A model generated the notes under the pieces. The model was not told the DNA's origin. It searched no databases and worked only from the letters and a program-made list of their open reading frames with translations. Made by a program: the position numbers and the translations under genes. Shown here in pieces: positions 16,832 through 25,417 of a DNA stretch of 64,000 bases; within the stretch, counting starts at the first letter, position 1, and every line of letters begins with the position of its first letter. The stretch covers positions 372,001 through 436,000 of the forward strand of contig CAWKHX010000015.1 in the NCBI GenBank assembly GCA_963849605.1, read 5' to 3'. This DNA is from DASPHG01 sp963849605. GTDB lineage: Bacteria; Actinomycetota; Thermoleophilia; Solirubrobacterales; Thermoleophilaceae.

Positions 16832-17700
16832 GCGGCCAGATCTCTTAGCACGCGCTCGGCGAGCTCGATCGCCTGGCGCGGCTCGTCGAACTCGAACGAC
16901 GCGCGGAAGCCGGCGCTCGTCTTCTTGACGTGCACATGGCGGCCGAGCGCGGCGGTGAGCGCGTCTTCGGCGGCGCCGATCGCGTCGGCGAGGTCGGGGT
17001 GCAGGACGATCGGCGCCTTCTCCGCGCCGGGCTCCTCACCCCACGCCTTCGCGCGGCGCTCGGTCTCGCGCACGGACCAGCCCTGGGCGACCGCTGAGCG
17101 CGCCAGCTGACGCTGTCCGCTGTGGTCCTTGCACATCAGGAGCGCGCGCCCGTGGCCCTCGCTCAGCTCACCGGTCTCGAGCATCGTGAGCGCCTCGTCG
17201 GGCAGCCCGAGCAGCCGGATCAGGTTCGAGATCGCGACCCGGCTGCGGCCGAGGCGGCGGCCGAGCTCCTCCTTCGTGATGCCGAGGTCCTCCACGAGCG
17301 TCGCGCATGCGCGCGCCTCCTCGACCGGATTCAGGTCCTCGCGGGCCATGTTCTCGATCAGCGCGAGCTCGAGCCGGTCGGACTCGCCCGCGTCTCGCAC
17401 GAGCGCCGGCACCTGCTCGAGCTCGGCCATCTTCGCCGCGCGCAGGCGGCGCTCGCCCGCGATCAGCTCGAACTCGCCGCCCGGCAGCGGTCGCACCACC
17501 AGCGGCTGCAGTATCCCGCGGGCCTTGATCGACTCGGCGAGCGCGATCAGCGCCTCGCCGCCGAACTCCTTGCGCGGCTGGTCGGCGTTCGGCCGGATCA
17601 GCTCGACGGCGATCTCGCGCAGACCCGTCTCGTCGCGGTGCGACTGCGGCAGGATCGCGGCGAGGCCGCGGCCGATGCCGCGAGGGTTGGACTCAGGCAC
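16828..17700 (-). CDS. parB: ParB/Spo0J chromosome-partitioning protein
   Basis: 290 residues. It starts with the ParA-activating basic motif (RGIGRGLAAIL), then the CTP-binding ParB/Srx domain with IRPNADQPRKEF and the AGERRLRAA patch, the ENMAREDLNPVEEA helix, a helix-turn-helix (TKEELGRRLGRSRVAISNLIRLLGLP) for parS recognition, and a C-terminal dimerisation domain (HVHVKKTSAGFRASFEF). It loads on parS near oriC and, with ParA, segregates origins. The GTG at 17698-17700 overlaps the end of parA by 8 bp. Confidence 0.96.
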   Translation of the reverse strand: MPESNPRGIGRGLAAILPQSHRDETGLREIAVELIRPNADQPRKEFGGEALIALAESIKARGILQPLVVRPLPGGEFELIAGERRLRAAKMAELEQVPALVRDAGESDRLELALIENMAREDLNPVEEARACATLVEDLGITKEELGRRLGRSRVAISNLIRLLGLPDEALTMLETGELSEGHGRALLMCKDHSGQRQLARSAVAQGWSVRETERRAKAWGEEPGAEKAPIVLHPDLADAIGAAEDALTAALGRHVHVKKTSAGFRASFEFDEPRQAIELAERVLRDLAA

Positions 17701-18451
17701 GTGCGGCCACCTCCTTGGCGAGTTTCAGGTACGCGACCGATCCCGGGCAGAGCGGGTCGTGCTGGGTGATCGGAACGCCATGGCTCGGCGCCTCGCCGAT
17801 GCGGACGTTGCGCGGGATGACTGTCTCGAACACGAGCTCCGGGAAGTGCTCGCGGACCTCGCGCTCGACATCCTGCGCCAGGCGCGTGCGGGCGTCGTGC
17901 ATCGTGAGGATCATCCCCGCGACGCTGAGCTTCGGATTGAGCTCGCGCTGGATCAGGCCGAGCGTGTCGAGCAGGCCTGCCAGCCCCTCGAGCGCGAAGT
18001 ACTCGGTCTGCACCGGCACGATCACCTTGTCCGCCGCGACGAGCGCGTTGACCGTTAGCGGGCCGAGCGACGGCGGGCAGTCGAGCAGGGTCAGGAAGAA
18101 GCCCCCGCGGACGGAGCGCATGCTCTCGCCGAGGCGCTGCTCGGAGCCGGGCAGCCGCGGCAGCTCGACGTTCGCACCGGCGAGCTCTGGGCTCGACGGC
18201 ACGAGGTAGAGGTTCTCGACCGAGGTCGCCATCACGGCGGGGTCGAGCGCTGAGCCGTCGGTCAGGCAGTCGTACACGTTCGGATGGGCGTCCTTGCCCA
18301 CGCCGAGCGCGACGGTGGCGTTGCACTGCGGGTCGAGGTCGACGAGCAGCGTCCGGTAGCCCGACTCGGCGACGCAGGCGCCGAGGTTGACGGCGGTGGT
18401 CGTCTTGCCGACTCCGCCCTTCTGGTTCGCGATCGCGTAAACGGTTCCCAT
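17693..18451 (-). CDS. parA: ParA/Soj chromosome-partitioning ATPase
   Basis: 252 residues. The deviant Walker A KGGVGKTTT follows AIANQ at the N-terminus, Walker A' DLDPQCNAT and Walker B LLDCPPSLGPLTVNAL are present, and IPRNVRIGEAPSHGVPI near the end is typical of Soj. It forms the nucleoid-bound ATPase gradient moved by ParB. ATG at 18449-18451; a TAACTT box lies 9 nt upstream, so the parAB unit may have its own promoter in the 79-bp gap after rsmG. Confidence 0.97.
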   Translation of the reverse strand: MGTVYAIANQKGGVGKTTTAVNLGACVAESGYRTLLVDLDPQCNATVALGVGKDAHPNVYDCLTDGSALDPAVMATSVENLYLVPSSPELAGANVELPRLPGSEQRLGESMRSVRGGFFLTLLDCPPSLGPLTVNALVAADKVIVPVQTEYFALEGLAGLLDTLGLIQRELNPKLSVAGMILTMHDARTRLAQDVEREVREHFPELVFETVIPRNVRIGEAPSHGVPITQHDPLCPGSVAYLKLAKEVAARA

Positions 18452-18530
18452 ACGCGCGCGAAGTTAGTGACGGAGGCGGTCGGAATCCGGCGGCATGCCG
18501 CAACAGTTCGGCACCGAACCGTCACTTCCT

Positions 18531-19190
18531 TCAGGCGAGCGGGCGCTTGCGGGCCATGCCGGGACGGCGGGGGAAGCGGTCGGGCGTGGGTGCGGTCTTG
18601 ACGTAGAAGTGCAGGTGGCGGGAGTGGGCGCCTGGGAACGGCTCGACCGCCTCGACGCGATCGAGGGAGAGGCCCACGATCCGACCCGCCTCCTCCCCAC
18701 CCAGCTCCTCGGCGGGGTCACGCGCCCCCTTCCACGCGACGAGCTGCCCGCCGTCCGCGAGCAGCGGCGCCGCGTACTCGACCAGCACGGCCAGCGACGC
18801 GACGGCCCGAGCGGTGACCACGTCGAAGGACTCTCGCGGCGAGCCGGACTCGACCCTGTCATTGACGACGTGGGCGTTGCGGAGGCCTGCGGCGGCGCGA
18901 AGGCGTTCGGCAACGTCGGCGTGGCGCCGCTGCGACTCGAACAGGGTCACGTCGGACGACGGAAACGCCGCCGCCAGGGCGAGCCCCGGAAAGCCCGCAC
19001 CCGACCCGATGTCCGCCAGACGGGTCGGAGACAGGAACGGAACCGCGCTGAGCGAATCCGCGATGTGCTCATCGACCGGGTCGGAGACCGTCGTCGGCGG
19101 ATCGGGCTCCGCAGCGAGCGCGTCGAGCAGCGCCTCCAGCGGCGCAGCCTCGACCCCATAGCGCGCCGCCAGCTCGCGGACGCGTTTCAC
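18531..19190 (-). CDS. rsmG: 16S rRNA (guanine-N7) methyltransferase RsmG (GidB)
   Basis: 219 residues. SAM-binding motif LADIGSGAGFPGLALAAAFP near residue 60, acidic FESQRRHADVAERL, NDRVESG and FDVVTARAVASLAVLVEYAAPLL are RsmG hallmarks. The enzyme methylates G527 (E. coli numbering) of 16S rRNA. It starts at a GTG (19188-19190) ten bases after the jag stop and lies in the conserved origin gene order. The start codon sits inside a parS-like sequence (19183-19198). The C-terminal extension VKTAPTPDRFPRRPG...RKRPLA is also typical. Confidence 0.95.
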   Translation of the reverse strand: MKRVRELAARYGVEAAPLEALLDALAAEPDPPTTVSDPVDEHIADSLSAVPFLSPTRLADIGSGAGFPGLALAAAFPSSDVTLFESQRRHADVAERLRAAAGLRNAHVVNDRVESGSPRESFDVVTARAVASLAVLVEYAAPLLADGGQLVAWKGARDPAEELGGEEAGRIVGLSLDRVEAVEPFPGAHSRHLHFYVKTAPTPDRFPRRPGMARKRPLA

Positions 19191-19198
19191 GTGTTACG
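19183..19198. promoter_or_regulatory. parS-like site (degenerate)
   Basis: CGTTTCACGTGTTACG matches the conserved parS consensus TGTTTCACGTGAAACA at 12 of 16 positions, with the core GTTTCACGTG exact. It overlaps the rsmG start codon, 1.5 kb upstream of parB and about 2.4 kb from the likely oriC. Position favours a ParB site; the mismatched right half argues against high affinity. Confidence 0.35.
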
Positions 19199-19200
19199 CC

Positions 19201-19878
19201 CTAGCGCGCCCCGACCGGCGTCACGACCAGGCGGCGGTCCGGCTCGTCGCCCTCGGAGTGCGTCTCGACGTCCGCCCGATCGGCGAGGTACGTGTGGACC
19301 ACCTTCCGCTCGTGCGGGCTCATCGGCTCGAGCTCGACCGCGCGACCGAAGTCGAGCGCGTCCGCGACAGCGCGGTCCGCCTGCCGGCGCAGCGCCGCCT
19401 CGCGGCGCTCGCGGTACCCCGCGGCGTCCACGACGACGCGCTTGCGGTCGCCCTGCAGCTGCGCAAACGCGGCGCGCGACGCGACGTCCTGGAGCGCGTC
19501 GATCGTCGATCCGTGGCGGCCGATCAGGAGCCCCAGCTCGGGCCCGTTCACGGTCGCGCGGATCTCCTCGGCGGTCTCCTCGATGTCGACGCTCCCCTCG
19601 AGCTCGAGCGCCAGAACGACGCGCGCGACCACCGCCCGCACGCGCTCCGCCGGCTCGTCCGGCAGCTCGTCGTGGCCCTCCTCCCAAGCGTCGAGGTCGA
19701 CCGTCGCGGCGACCCGCGCCGGCTCGTCGTCGTCCTCGTCCGGATCCGCCAGGACCTCGAACTCGACGGCGTCCTGGCTCAGGCCGGGGTAGTCCCGCTC
19801 GAGCTCCTTGAAGGCCGTGCGCTTGGCCTCGCCAACCGTCGCGCCCTCGGCCTCGGCGCGCGCCTCGCCGTCCGCCAC
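19201..19878 (-). CDS. jag: Jag/KhpB RNA-binding protein (SpoIIIJ-associated)
   Basis: 225 residues. An N-terminal Jag_N-type segment (TVGEAKRTAFKELE ... VEFEVL) is followed by an acidic linker, a KH domain with the GxxG loop GRHGSTIDALQDVASRAA, and an R3H domain (YRERREAALRRQADRAVADA ... ELEPMSPHERKVVHTYLAD). It binds RNA and affects cell elongation and division in Gram-positives. The GTG at 19876-19878 lies immediately after the yidC stop, in the classic yidC-jag arrangement. Confidence 0.95.
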   Translation of the reverse strand: MADGEARAEAEGATVGEAKRTAFKELERDYPGLSQDAVEFEVLADPDEDDDEPARVAATVDLDAWEEGHDELPDEPAERVRAVVARVVLALELEGSVDIEETAEEIRATVNGPELGLLIGRHGSTIDALQDVASRAAFAQLQGDRKRVVVDAAGYRERREAALRRQADRAVADALDFGRAVELEPMSPHERKVVHTYLADRADVETHSEGDEPDRRLVVTPVGAR

Positions 19879-20742
19879 CTAGCGCCTCCTACCGGTCCGC
19901 TTCTTCTTCTTGCGCTGCCCGGGCGGCGGCCCCTTCTTCGGCCCGCCGTCCTTCTCGCCCTTCGCGGCCTTCTCGCCCTTTGCCTTGCCGTCGGCGACCG
20001 CGGCGACGGCGCCGGCCGGCTTCGGCGGCGGCTTCCCTCGCGCCGGTTTCGAGCCGCTGTCCACTTTCGGCTCGATCGGCGGAGGCTTCGGGAACAGCCT
20101 CCGCACGGCCAGCTGCTGGCCGATCGTCCAGGTGTTCGTCGTGATCCAGTAGACGATCAGGCCCGCCTCGAAGTTGATGATGAAGATGACGAAGACGAAC
20201 GGCAGCGCGAGCATGATCCGGCGCTGGGTCGGGTCGGCGGTGACCGTCGAGACGAGCCCTGAGATCAGCTGCGTCGTGACGTACAGGACGACCAGGACCG
20301 CGAGCGTCGTGCCGGTCGCCGGGGCAGCGAGGTCGTCGATGAAGAGGAACGACTCCGCCCCCGCGATCTCGTTCTGGAACTCGTCGCTCCGGAGGAGGTA
20401 GAAGAGCGAGATGAAGAACGGGAGCTGAAGGAGGATCGGGAGGCACGAGCCGAGCGGATTGACCTTGTGCTCCTGGTAGAGCTTCATCATCTCCTGGTTC
20501 AGCCGCTGGCGGTCGCCCTTGTACCGCTCCTGGAGCCGCTTCATCTCCGGCTGGAGCCGCTGGAGCTCCTGCATCGAGCGGACCTGCTTGAAGGTCAGCG
20601 GCAGAATCGCGAGCCGGACGCAGACGGTCAGCATGATGATCGAGGCGCCCCAGCTGAGCCCGGCCGAGTCGTGCCAGAACTCGAGGATCGAATTGGCGAC
20701 ATCGATCAGCGGCTGGAGGACGTTGGCTAGCGGGATGGTCAT
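19879..20742 (-). CDS. yidC: Membrane protein insertase YidC/Oxa1
   Basis: 287 residues, the short Gram-positive form without a large periplasmic domain. Hydrophobic segments alternate with the coiled cytosolic loop QELQRLQPEMKRLQERYKGDRQRLNQEMMKLYQEHKVNP and the conserved GSCLPILLQLPFFISLFYLLR. The C-terminal tail (from about residue 235) is strongly basic, Lys/Gly/Pro-rich, and likely contacts ribosomes. ATG at 20740-20742 overlaps the yidD stop (ATGA). Confidence 0.96.
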   Translation of the reverse strand: MTIPLANVLQPLIDVANSILEFWHDSAGLSWGASIIMLTVCVRLAILPLTFKQVRSMQELQRLQPEMKRLQERYKGDRQRLNQEMMKLYQEHKVNPLGSCLPILLQLPFFISLFYLLRSDEFQNEIAGAESFLFIDDLAAPATGTTLAVLVVLYVTTQLISGLVSTVTADPTQRRIMLALPFVFVIFIINFEAGLIVYWITTNTWTIGQQLAVRRLFPKPPPIEPKVDSGSKPARGKPPPKPAGAVAAVADGKAKGEKAAKGEKDGGPKKGPPPGQRKKKKRTGRRR

Positions 20743-20993
20743 GAGCGGTGGGCCGCGCGGGGGCGGAAGAGGCGTTGCTGCTCGACGGGGTCGAAGCCGC
20801 CGTGGCTCCACGGGTTGCAGCGCAGGAGCCGCCAGGCGGCGAGCACGGCGCCGCGCAGTATGCCGTAGGTCCTGATGGCCTGCAGCGCGTAGGCGGAGCA
20901 CGACGGGTGGTACTTGCACCGCTGCCCCAGCGCGGGCGAGATCAGGCGGCGGTAGAGCCGGATCGGGAACGCGGCGACGGCTCGCGCGCTCAT
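20739..20993 (-). CDS. yidD: Membrane protein insertion efficiency factor YidD
   Basis: 84 residues. The whole protein is the YidD domain: LYRRLISPALGQRCKYHPSCSAYALQAI with the conserved cysteines, then GAVLAAWRLLRCNPWSHGGFDPV. It assists YidC in membrane insertion. It overlaps both rnpA and yidC by 4 bp. Confidence 0.96.
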   Translation of the reverse strand: MSARAVAAFPIRLYRRLISPALGQRCKYHPSCSAYALQAIRTYGILRGAVLAAWRLLRCNPWSHGGFDPVEQQRLFRPRAAHRS

Positions 20994-21394
20994 GCGGCCG
21001 CGTCGCCTCCGAGCAGACCGGCCTGGCCCAGTAGCTCGCGCAGCGCCTCCGCGACCGCCGGCTCCCCGCGGTCGGCGAGCTCCGCGGCGTCCGGGCGGGC
21101 GACGAGGACGAAGTCATGCCCGGCCGGAACATCGACCGCGGCGGACCAGAAAGCCTCGCGCAGCAGCCGCTTCATCCGGTTGCGCTCCACCGCGCCGCCC
21201 ACCTTGCGCCCGACCGAGATGCCGAGGCGCGGGTCGTCGGCATCACCCGCGCGCGGGAAGGAATGCAGCACCAGATACCGGCTGGCGTGCGAGCGGCCCT
21301 CGCGATAGACACGCTCGAACTCGGCGCTGCGGGAGAGCCTGCGCCGCCGTCCCTTGCGGGACCGGCTGCCCTCGGCGCCCGGGCCGTCGGCCAT
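20990..21394 (-). CDS. rnpA: Ribonuclease P protein component
   Basis: 134 residues. After a basic N-terminus (KGRRRRLSRSAEFERVYREGRSHASR) come LVLHSFPR, DPRLGISVGRKVGGAVERNRMKRLLREAFW, the RNR-containing signature of RnpA, and HDFVLVARPDA. It binds the catalytic RNase P RNA for tRNA 5' maturation. It lies 2 nt after the rpmH stop and overlaps yidD (ATGA). The C-terminal extension is a little longer than average. Confidence 0.95.
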   Translation of the reverse strand: MADGPGAEGSRSRKGRRRRLSRSAEFERVYREGRSHASRYLVLHSFPRAGDADDPRLGISVGRKVGGAVERNRMKRLLREAFWSAAVDVPAGHDFVLVARPDAAELADRGEPAVAEALRELLGQAGLLGGDAAA

Positions 21395-21396
21395 CC

Positions 21397-21531
21397 TCAG
21401 GGCGTGAGCCGCTTGCGGCCCTTGCGCCGGCGGCGCTCGAGGATCGCGCGACCGCCGCGCGTCTGCATGCGCGCACGAAACCCGTGTGTGCGGGCCCGCT
21501 TACGCTTCTTTGGCTGGTACGTGCGCTTCAC
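21397..21531 (-). CDS. rpmH: 50S ribosomal protein L34
   Basis: 44 residues, matching L34 almost throughout: KRTYQPKKRKRARTHGF, then MQTRGGRAILERRRRKGRKRL. The GTG at 21529-21531 gives the standard N-terminus. It is the first gene of the minus-strand origin operon. A TACCCT box 14 nt upstream may be its -10. Confidence 0.97.
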   Translation of the reverse strand: MKRTYQPKKRKRARTHGFRARMQTRGGRAILERRRRKGRKRLTP

Positions 21532-21747
21532 CGGAGAGGGCGCGGAGGGTAGCGCGTCACGGATGTGGACAAGCTGTGAACACCCTTTTCTCGCGATTTG
21601 CGGAGAGTCGAAAAACGGCCTCCGGCGACCCGTCGTGACGGGTGTAGACTCGGCCTCTCCGAGGGCTTGACTGGCCGCAGGGGCGGCCTTCTGGACCTCC
21701 ACGACGATGAATCCGAAGCGACCCCACCGGAGGCCGTTCGCAAGCCC
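21532..21747. other. Probable oriC segment (rpmH-dnaA intergenic region)
   Basis: A divergent intergenic region between rpmH and dnaA, the usual actinobacterial oriC neighbourhood. TGTGGACAA at 21564-21572 is an exact reverse DnaA box (TTGTCCACA), followed by a weaker copy TGTGAACAC (21575-21583). The relatively AT-rich part is 21581-21627. A TAGACT box at 21645-21650 could drive dnaA. The number of boxes is low, so the origin may extend into the dnaA-dnaN gap. Confidence 0.5.
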
Positions 21748-23088
21748 GTGCCCGATGAGCTCGAGACGATCTGGGATGCCGTTCGACGCGAGCTCCGTCG
21801 TGACGTAACGGACTTCAGCTTTCACATCTGGCTCGACCCGCTCGAGCCGGTCGCGTGCGAGCAGGGGACGCTGTACGTCCGCGCACCGGAGCACATCCGG
21901 AGCTGGGTCCGTGACCGCTACGCGACGCTCCTCGTGGGAGCCTGTCGCCGCGCCGGCATCGCCGGCGTCGAGCTCGTCGATGAGACCTGGGCCGGCACGG
22001 GGGGCGGGCCGCCTGCCGTTCCTGGTGCTCGGGCCGAGGGCGACGGCCTCAACCCGAAATACACCTTCGAGCAGTTCGTGATCGGCGACGGGAACCGCCT
22101 CGCGCATGCGGCCGCGCTGGCCGTCGCCGAGCTTCCGGCGCAGGCGTGGAATCCCCTCTTCATCCACGGTCCGCCTGGGCTCGGCAAGACGCACCTGCTC
22201 CACGCGATCGGCAACTACGTCGCCCGCTACGGCGAAGGCCTGCGGGTCCGCTACGCCACCGTCGAGGCGTTCACGTCCGAGTTCGTCCAGGCCGTCCGCG
22301 GCCAGCGCACGGACGTCTTCCGGGAGCGGTTCCGCGACGTTGACGTCCTGTTGCTCGACGACGTCCAGTTCCTCGCCGACAAGGTGCGCACCAAGGAGGA
22401 GCTCTTCCACACCTTCAACGCGCTGTACGAGTCGGGGCGGCAGGTGGTGATCACGAGCGACCGCAGCCCGGTGGACCTCGAAGCGTTCGAGGCGCGCCTT
22501 CAGGAGCGCTTCGAATGCGGCCTCGTGGCGGAGGTGATGCCGCCGACCGCCGGCGTCCGCCACGCCATCCTGCGCAAGCGGGTTCGCCAGGACGGGCTTG
22601 GCGATATTCCCGACGAGACGCTCGAGGCCGTCGCGCGGCTCGTCGGCGCCAGCGTGCGCGTCCTCGAGGGTGCGCTGATTCGCGTCGTCGCGTACGCGTC
22701 GCTCGTGGACAAGCCGCCCACCCCGGAGCTCGCGACGGAGGTCCTGGGCCGCCTTTACCGCCGCGGCAACGCGGAGCGCTCCTCCGTGCGGCGAATCCAG
22801 GAGGCGACCGCCGAGGAGTTCGGGATCTCCGCCGACGCCCTGCTCGCCCGCGACCGCACACCGCGGGTCGCGTTCGCACGCCAGGTCGCCATGTACCTGG
22901 CCCGCGAGCTCACCGATAAGGCGCTGCCGGCTCTCGGTCGCGAGTTCGGCGGCCGCAACCACACCACCGTGCTGCACGCCTGGAAGCGAGTCGGCGAGCT
23001 TGTGGACAAGCCTGGTGAAAAACGTGAAACGGTCGACTCCATCCGCCGCCGGCTCGAGCTCGAGACCAGTGACGACCGCGGCCGTTGA
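21748..23088 (+). CDS. dnaA: Chromosomal replication initiator protein DnaA
   Basis: 446 residues. Domain I (LETIWDAVRRELRRDVTDFSFHIWLDPL), a short linker, AAA+ domain III starting NPKYTFEQFVIGDGNRLAHAAA with Walker A HGPPGLGKTHLLHAI and Walker B DVLLLDDVQFL, then domain IV with the box-reading helix RHVxx-type segment ALGREFGGRNHTTVLHAWKRV. The GTG at 21748-21750 fits homologues; GGAGG lies 14 nt upstream. An upstream TTG at 21667, nearer the TAGACT box, would add 27 residues of unconserved sequence. Confidence 0.95.
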   Translation: MPDELETIWDAVRRELRRDVTDFSFHIWLDPLEPVACEQGTLYVRAPEHIRSWVRDRYATLLVGACRRAGIAGVELVDETWAGTGGGPPAVPGARAEGDGLNPKYTFEQFVIGDGNRLAHAAALAVAELPAQAWNPLFIHGPPGLGKTHLLHAIGNYVARYGEGLRVRYATVEAFTSEFVQAVRGQRTDVFRERFRDVDVLLLDDVQFLADKVRTKEELFHTFNALYESGRQVVITSDRSPVDLEAFEARLQERFECGLVAEVMPPTAGVRHAILRKRVRQDGLGDIPDETLEAVARLVGASVRVLEGALIRVVAYASLVDKPPTPELATEVLGRLYRRGNAERSSVRRIQEATAEEFGISADALLARDRTPRVAFARQVAMYLARELTDKALPALGREFGGRNHTTVLHAWKRVGELVDKPGEKRETVDSIRRRLELETSDDRGR

Positions 23089-23202
23089 CAGAATCCACAA
23101 CTTGAACCACCGTCATCGACAGCCCTATCCCCGCTCCACGAGCGAAATGCGCACGGTTGTCGACATCTACACAGCTCCTACTTCCTCTAGACAGGACCGG
23201 TA
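23089..23202. other. dnaA-dnaN intergenic region with DnaA-box-like sites
   Basis: 114 bp without coding. TTGTCGACA (23157-23165) matches the box TTGTCCACA at 8 of 9 and GAATCCACA (23091-23099) matches TTATCCACA at 7 of 9. An exact reverse box TGTGGACAA lies just inside the dnaA 3' end (23001-23009). It may be part of oriC or an autoregulatory region. AGGA at 23192-23195 is the likely dnaN ribosome-binding site. Confidence 0.45.
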
Positions 23203-24312
23203 ATGAAGTTCTCGATTCCATGTGATCAGTTCGTGGCCAGCCTCGGCGTCGCCGCCCGCGGCGTGTCGACCCGTAGTGCGATCCAGACCCTGTCCGGCGT
23301 ACTCGTCCGGGCCGAGGGAAGCCGGCTGGAGCTCCAGGCCACCGACATGGAGCTGGGGATCCGGGTCTCGGTGCCGGCGCAGGTCGAGCGCGAGGGAGAT
23401 GCCGTCGTTCCGGGCCGGCTCCTGCTCGACGTCGTTCGCGCGCTGCCCAAGGAGGAGCTCTCGTTCGAGTACCGCTCGTCGCAACAGGACGTGGAAGTGG
23501 TGTCGGGCACCGCGAAGTTCCATCTCCGCACGCTGCCGCTCGAGGACTTCCCCAAGCTTCCCGAGCCGGGCGGCTCGAAGATGCGGGTCCCCTCCGCGGC
23601 GTTCGTCGAGACGATCAACCGCGTCGCTCGATCGGCGTCGCGGGACGAGACTCGCCCCCACCTGACGGGCGTGCTGGTCTCGGCCTCCGGCAAGGAGCTG
23701 CGGATGGTCGCGACCGACTCGTACCGGTTGTCGGTCAAGGAGACCTCACTCGACGAGGCTCTCGACGGCGAGCTCGAGGCGAACGTGCCGGCCCGCACCC
23801 TGCAGGAGCTAGGCCGGGTGGCCGGCGGGGACAACCCGGAGGCCGAGATCGAGATCGCCGCGCTCGAGAACCAGGTCGTCTTCACTGTCGGCGACACGGT
23901 CCTGTCGTCGCGGCTGGTCGAAGGTCGATTCCCGAACTATCGCCAGCTGCTGCCCGAGTCGTTCGAGCACGAGCTGCGCCTGTCGACGGCGGAGCTGCTC
24001 GAGGTCGTGCGCCGGATCAGCCTGCTGGCGCAGAAGAACGCCCCGCTGCGGATGGCGTTCAGCGACGGCGCACTCGAGGTCTCGGCGCAGACGCCCGATG
24101 TGGGCGAGGCGAGTGAGTCGCTCCCGGTCCCGTTCAAGGGCGAGCCGCTCGAGATCGGCTTCAACCCGGAATTCCTCCGCGACGGCCTGGAGAGCGCGGA
24201 ATCCGACGAGCTCCTCCTGAAGCTGATCAGCCCGCTGCGGCCCGGGCTGATCCAGTCGGGCGACGACGGCGGCTTCACGTACCTCGTGATGCCGATCCGC
24301 CTGAACGTGTAG
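23203..24312 (+). CDS. dnaN: DNA polymerase III beta sliding clamp
   Basis: 369 residues in three similar clamp domains, beginning MKFSIPCDQFVASLGVAARGVSTRSAIQTL and ending TYLVMPIRLNV, the conserved clamp terminus (…YLVMPVRL). Middle landmarks include RPHLTGVLVSASGKELRMVATDSYRLS and LVEGRFPNYRQLLP. It encircles DNA and tethers Pol III. It lies directly before recF (4 bp gap). Confidence 0.97.
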   Translation: MKFSIPCDQFVASLGVAARGVSTRSAIQTLSGVLVRAEGSRLELQATDMELGIRVSVPAQVEREGDAVVPGRLLLDVVRALPKEELSFEYRSSQQDVEVVSGTAKFHLRTLPLEDFPKLPEPGGSKMRVPSAAFVETINRVARSASRDETRPHLTGVLVSASGKELRMVATDSYRLSVKETSLDEALDGELEANVPARTLQELGRVAGGDNPEAEIEIAALENQVVFTVGDTVLSSRLVEGRFPNYRQLLPESFEHELRLSTAELLEVVRRISLLAQKNAPLRMAFSDGALEVSAQTPDVGEASESLPVPFKGEPLEIGFNPEFLRDGLESAESDELLLKLISPLRPGLIQSGDDGGFTYLVMPIRLNV

Positions 24313-24316
24313 CGCC

Positions 24317-25417
24317 GTGCGGGTCACACGCGTCAGCGCGCGCGACTTCCGCAACCTCGAGCGGGCCGAGGCGGCGCTGGGCGACGCGGTCACCGTCGTG
24401 CACGGCCCGAACGGGGCCGGCAAGACGAACCTGCTCGAGGCGCTCTATTTCGGCTGCACGGCGAGGTCGTGCCGGACCTCGAACGAGCGGGAGCTCGTCC
24501 GCTTCGGCGCCAAGGTGGCGCGCGTCGAGGTGGAGGTCGAAGCCGAGGATGGCGCGCACCGGCTGGAGGTGGGCCTCGAGCCGGGCGAGGCGAAGCTCGT
24601 GCGTATGGACGGAGCCGCGCTGAGCGGACCCGCGGGCACCGACGTGCGCCCGCTCGTCAGCGTCTTCATGCCGGATCGGCTCGACCTCGTGAAGGGCGCC
24701 CCGGCGCTCCGCCGTGCCCATCTCGATCAGCTGGTCACCGCGCTCTGGCCGTCGCGCGCGGCGAACCGCGCGGCCTATGCGCGCACGCTTGCCCAGCGGA
24801 ATGCGCTGATCGCACGGGTACGCGCGGGAGCCGCCGCCCCGGTGCTCCTCGACACCTGGGATGCGGAGCTCGCGCAGGCGGGGATCGCGCTGATGGCCGA
24901 CCGCACCGAGGCATGCGGGCTGATCGCGCGCCGCTTCGCCGACCGCGCCGGCGACCTCGGGCTGCCGGACGAGGCGACGCTCGCCTACCGCCCGCGCAGC
25001 CGCGCCGCCGACGCCGATGCGCTGCGCGGCGAACTGCGCGAGCGACGCGACGAGGACCTCGCGCGCGGCTTCTCGGCCCATGGGCCCCATCGCGACGAGG
25101 TGCTGCTCGCGCATGCGGGCCGGGCCCTGCGCGCCTACGGATCCCAGGGGCAGCAGCGCCTCGCCCTACTCGCGCAGCTGTTCGCCGAGCGCGACGCCCT
25201 GCTCGACGCGCGCGGTCGCCCGCCGCTGATGCTTCTCGACGACGTGATGTCCGAGCTCGACTCGGCGCGGCGCGAGCGGCTCGTGGAGCTGCTCGTGGGG
25301 GGCGGACAGGCCGTGATCACGACGACCGACCTCGATCACGTGCCGGGCGCCGGGGACGAAAGCGTGGTGTCGCTGGCGGTCATGTCAGGACGCCTCGCTG
25401 AGGAGCCGGTGGCGTGA
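24317..25417 (+). CDS. recF: DNA replication/repair protein RecF
   Basis: 366 residues. SMC-like ABC ATPase with Walker A VHGPNGAGKTNLLEALYF, the RecF-specific FMPDRLDLVKGAPALRR segment, signature region YGSQGQQRLALLAQLFAERD and Walker B MLLDDVMSELDSARRERL. It loads RecOR-RecA at gaps. GTG at 24317. It ends in a GTGA overlap with the DUF721 gene. Confidence 0.95.
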   Translation: MRVTRVSARDFRNLERAEAALGDAVTVVHGPNGAGKTNLLEALYFGCTARSCRTSNERELVRFGAKVARVEVEVEAEDGAHRLEVGLEPGEAKLVRMDGAALSGPAGTDVRPLVSVFMPDRLDLVKGAPALRRAHLDQLVTALWPSRAANRAAYARTLAQRNALIARVRAGAAAPVLLDTWDAELAQAGIALMADRTEACGLIARRFADRAGDLGLPDEATLAYRPRSRAADADALRGELRERRDEDLARGFSAHGPHRDEVLLAHAGRALRAYGSQGQQRLALLAQLFAERDALLDARGRPPLMLLDDVMSELDSARRERLVELLVGGGQAVITTTDLDHVPGAGDESVVSLAVMSGRLAEEPVA

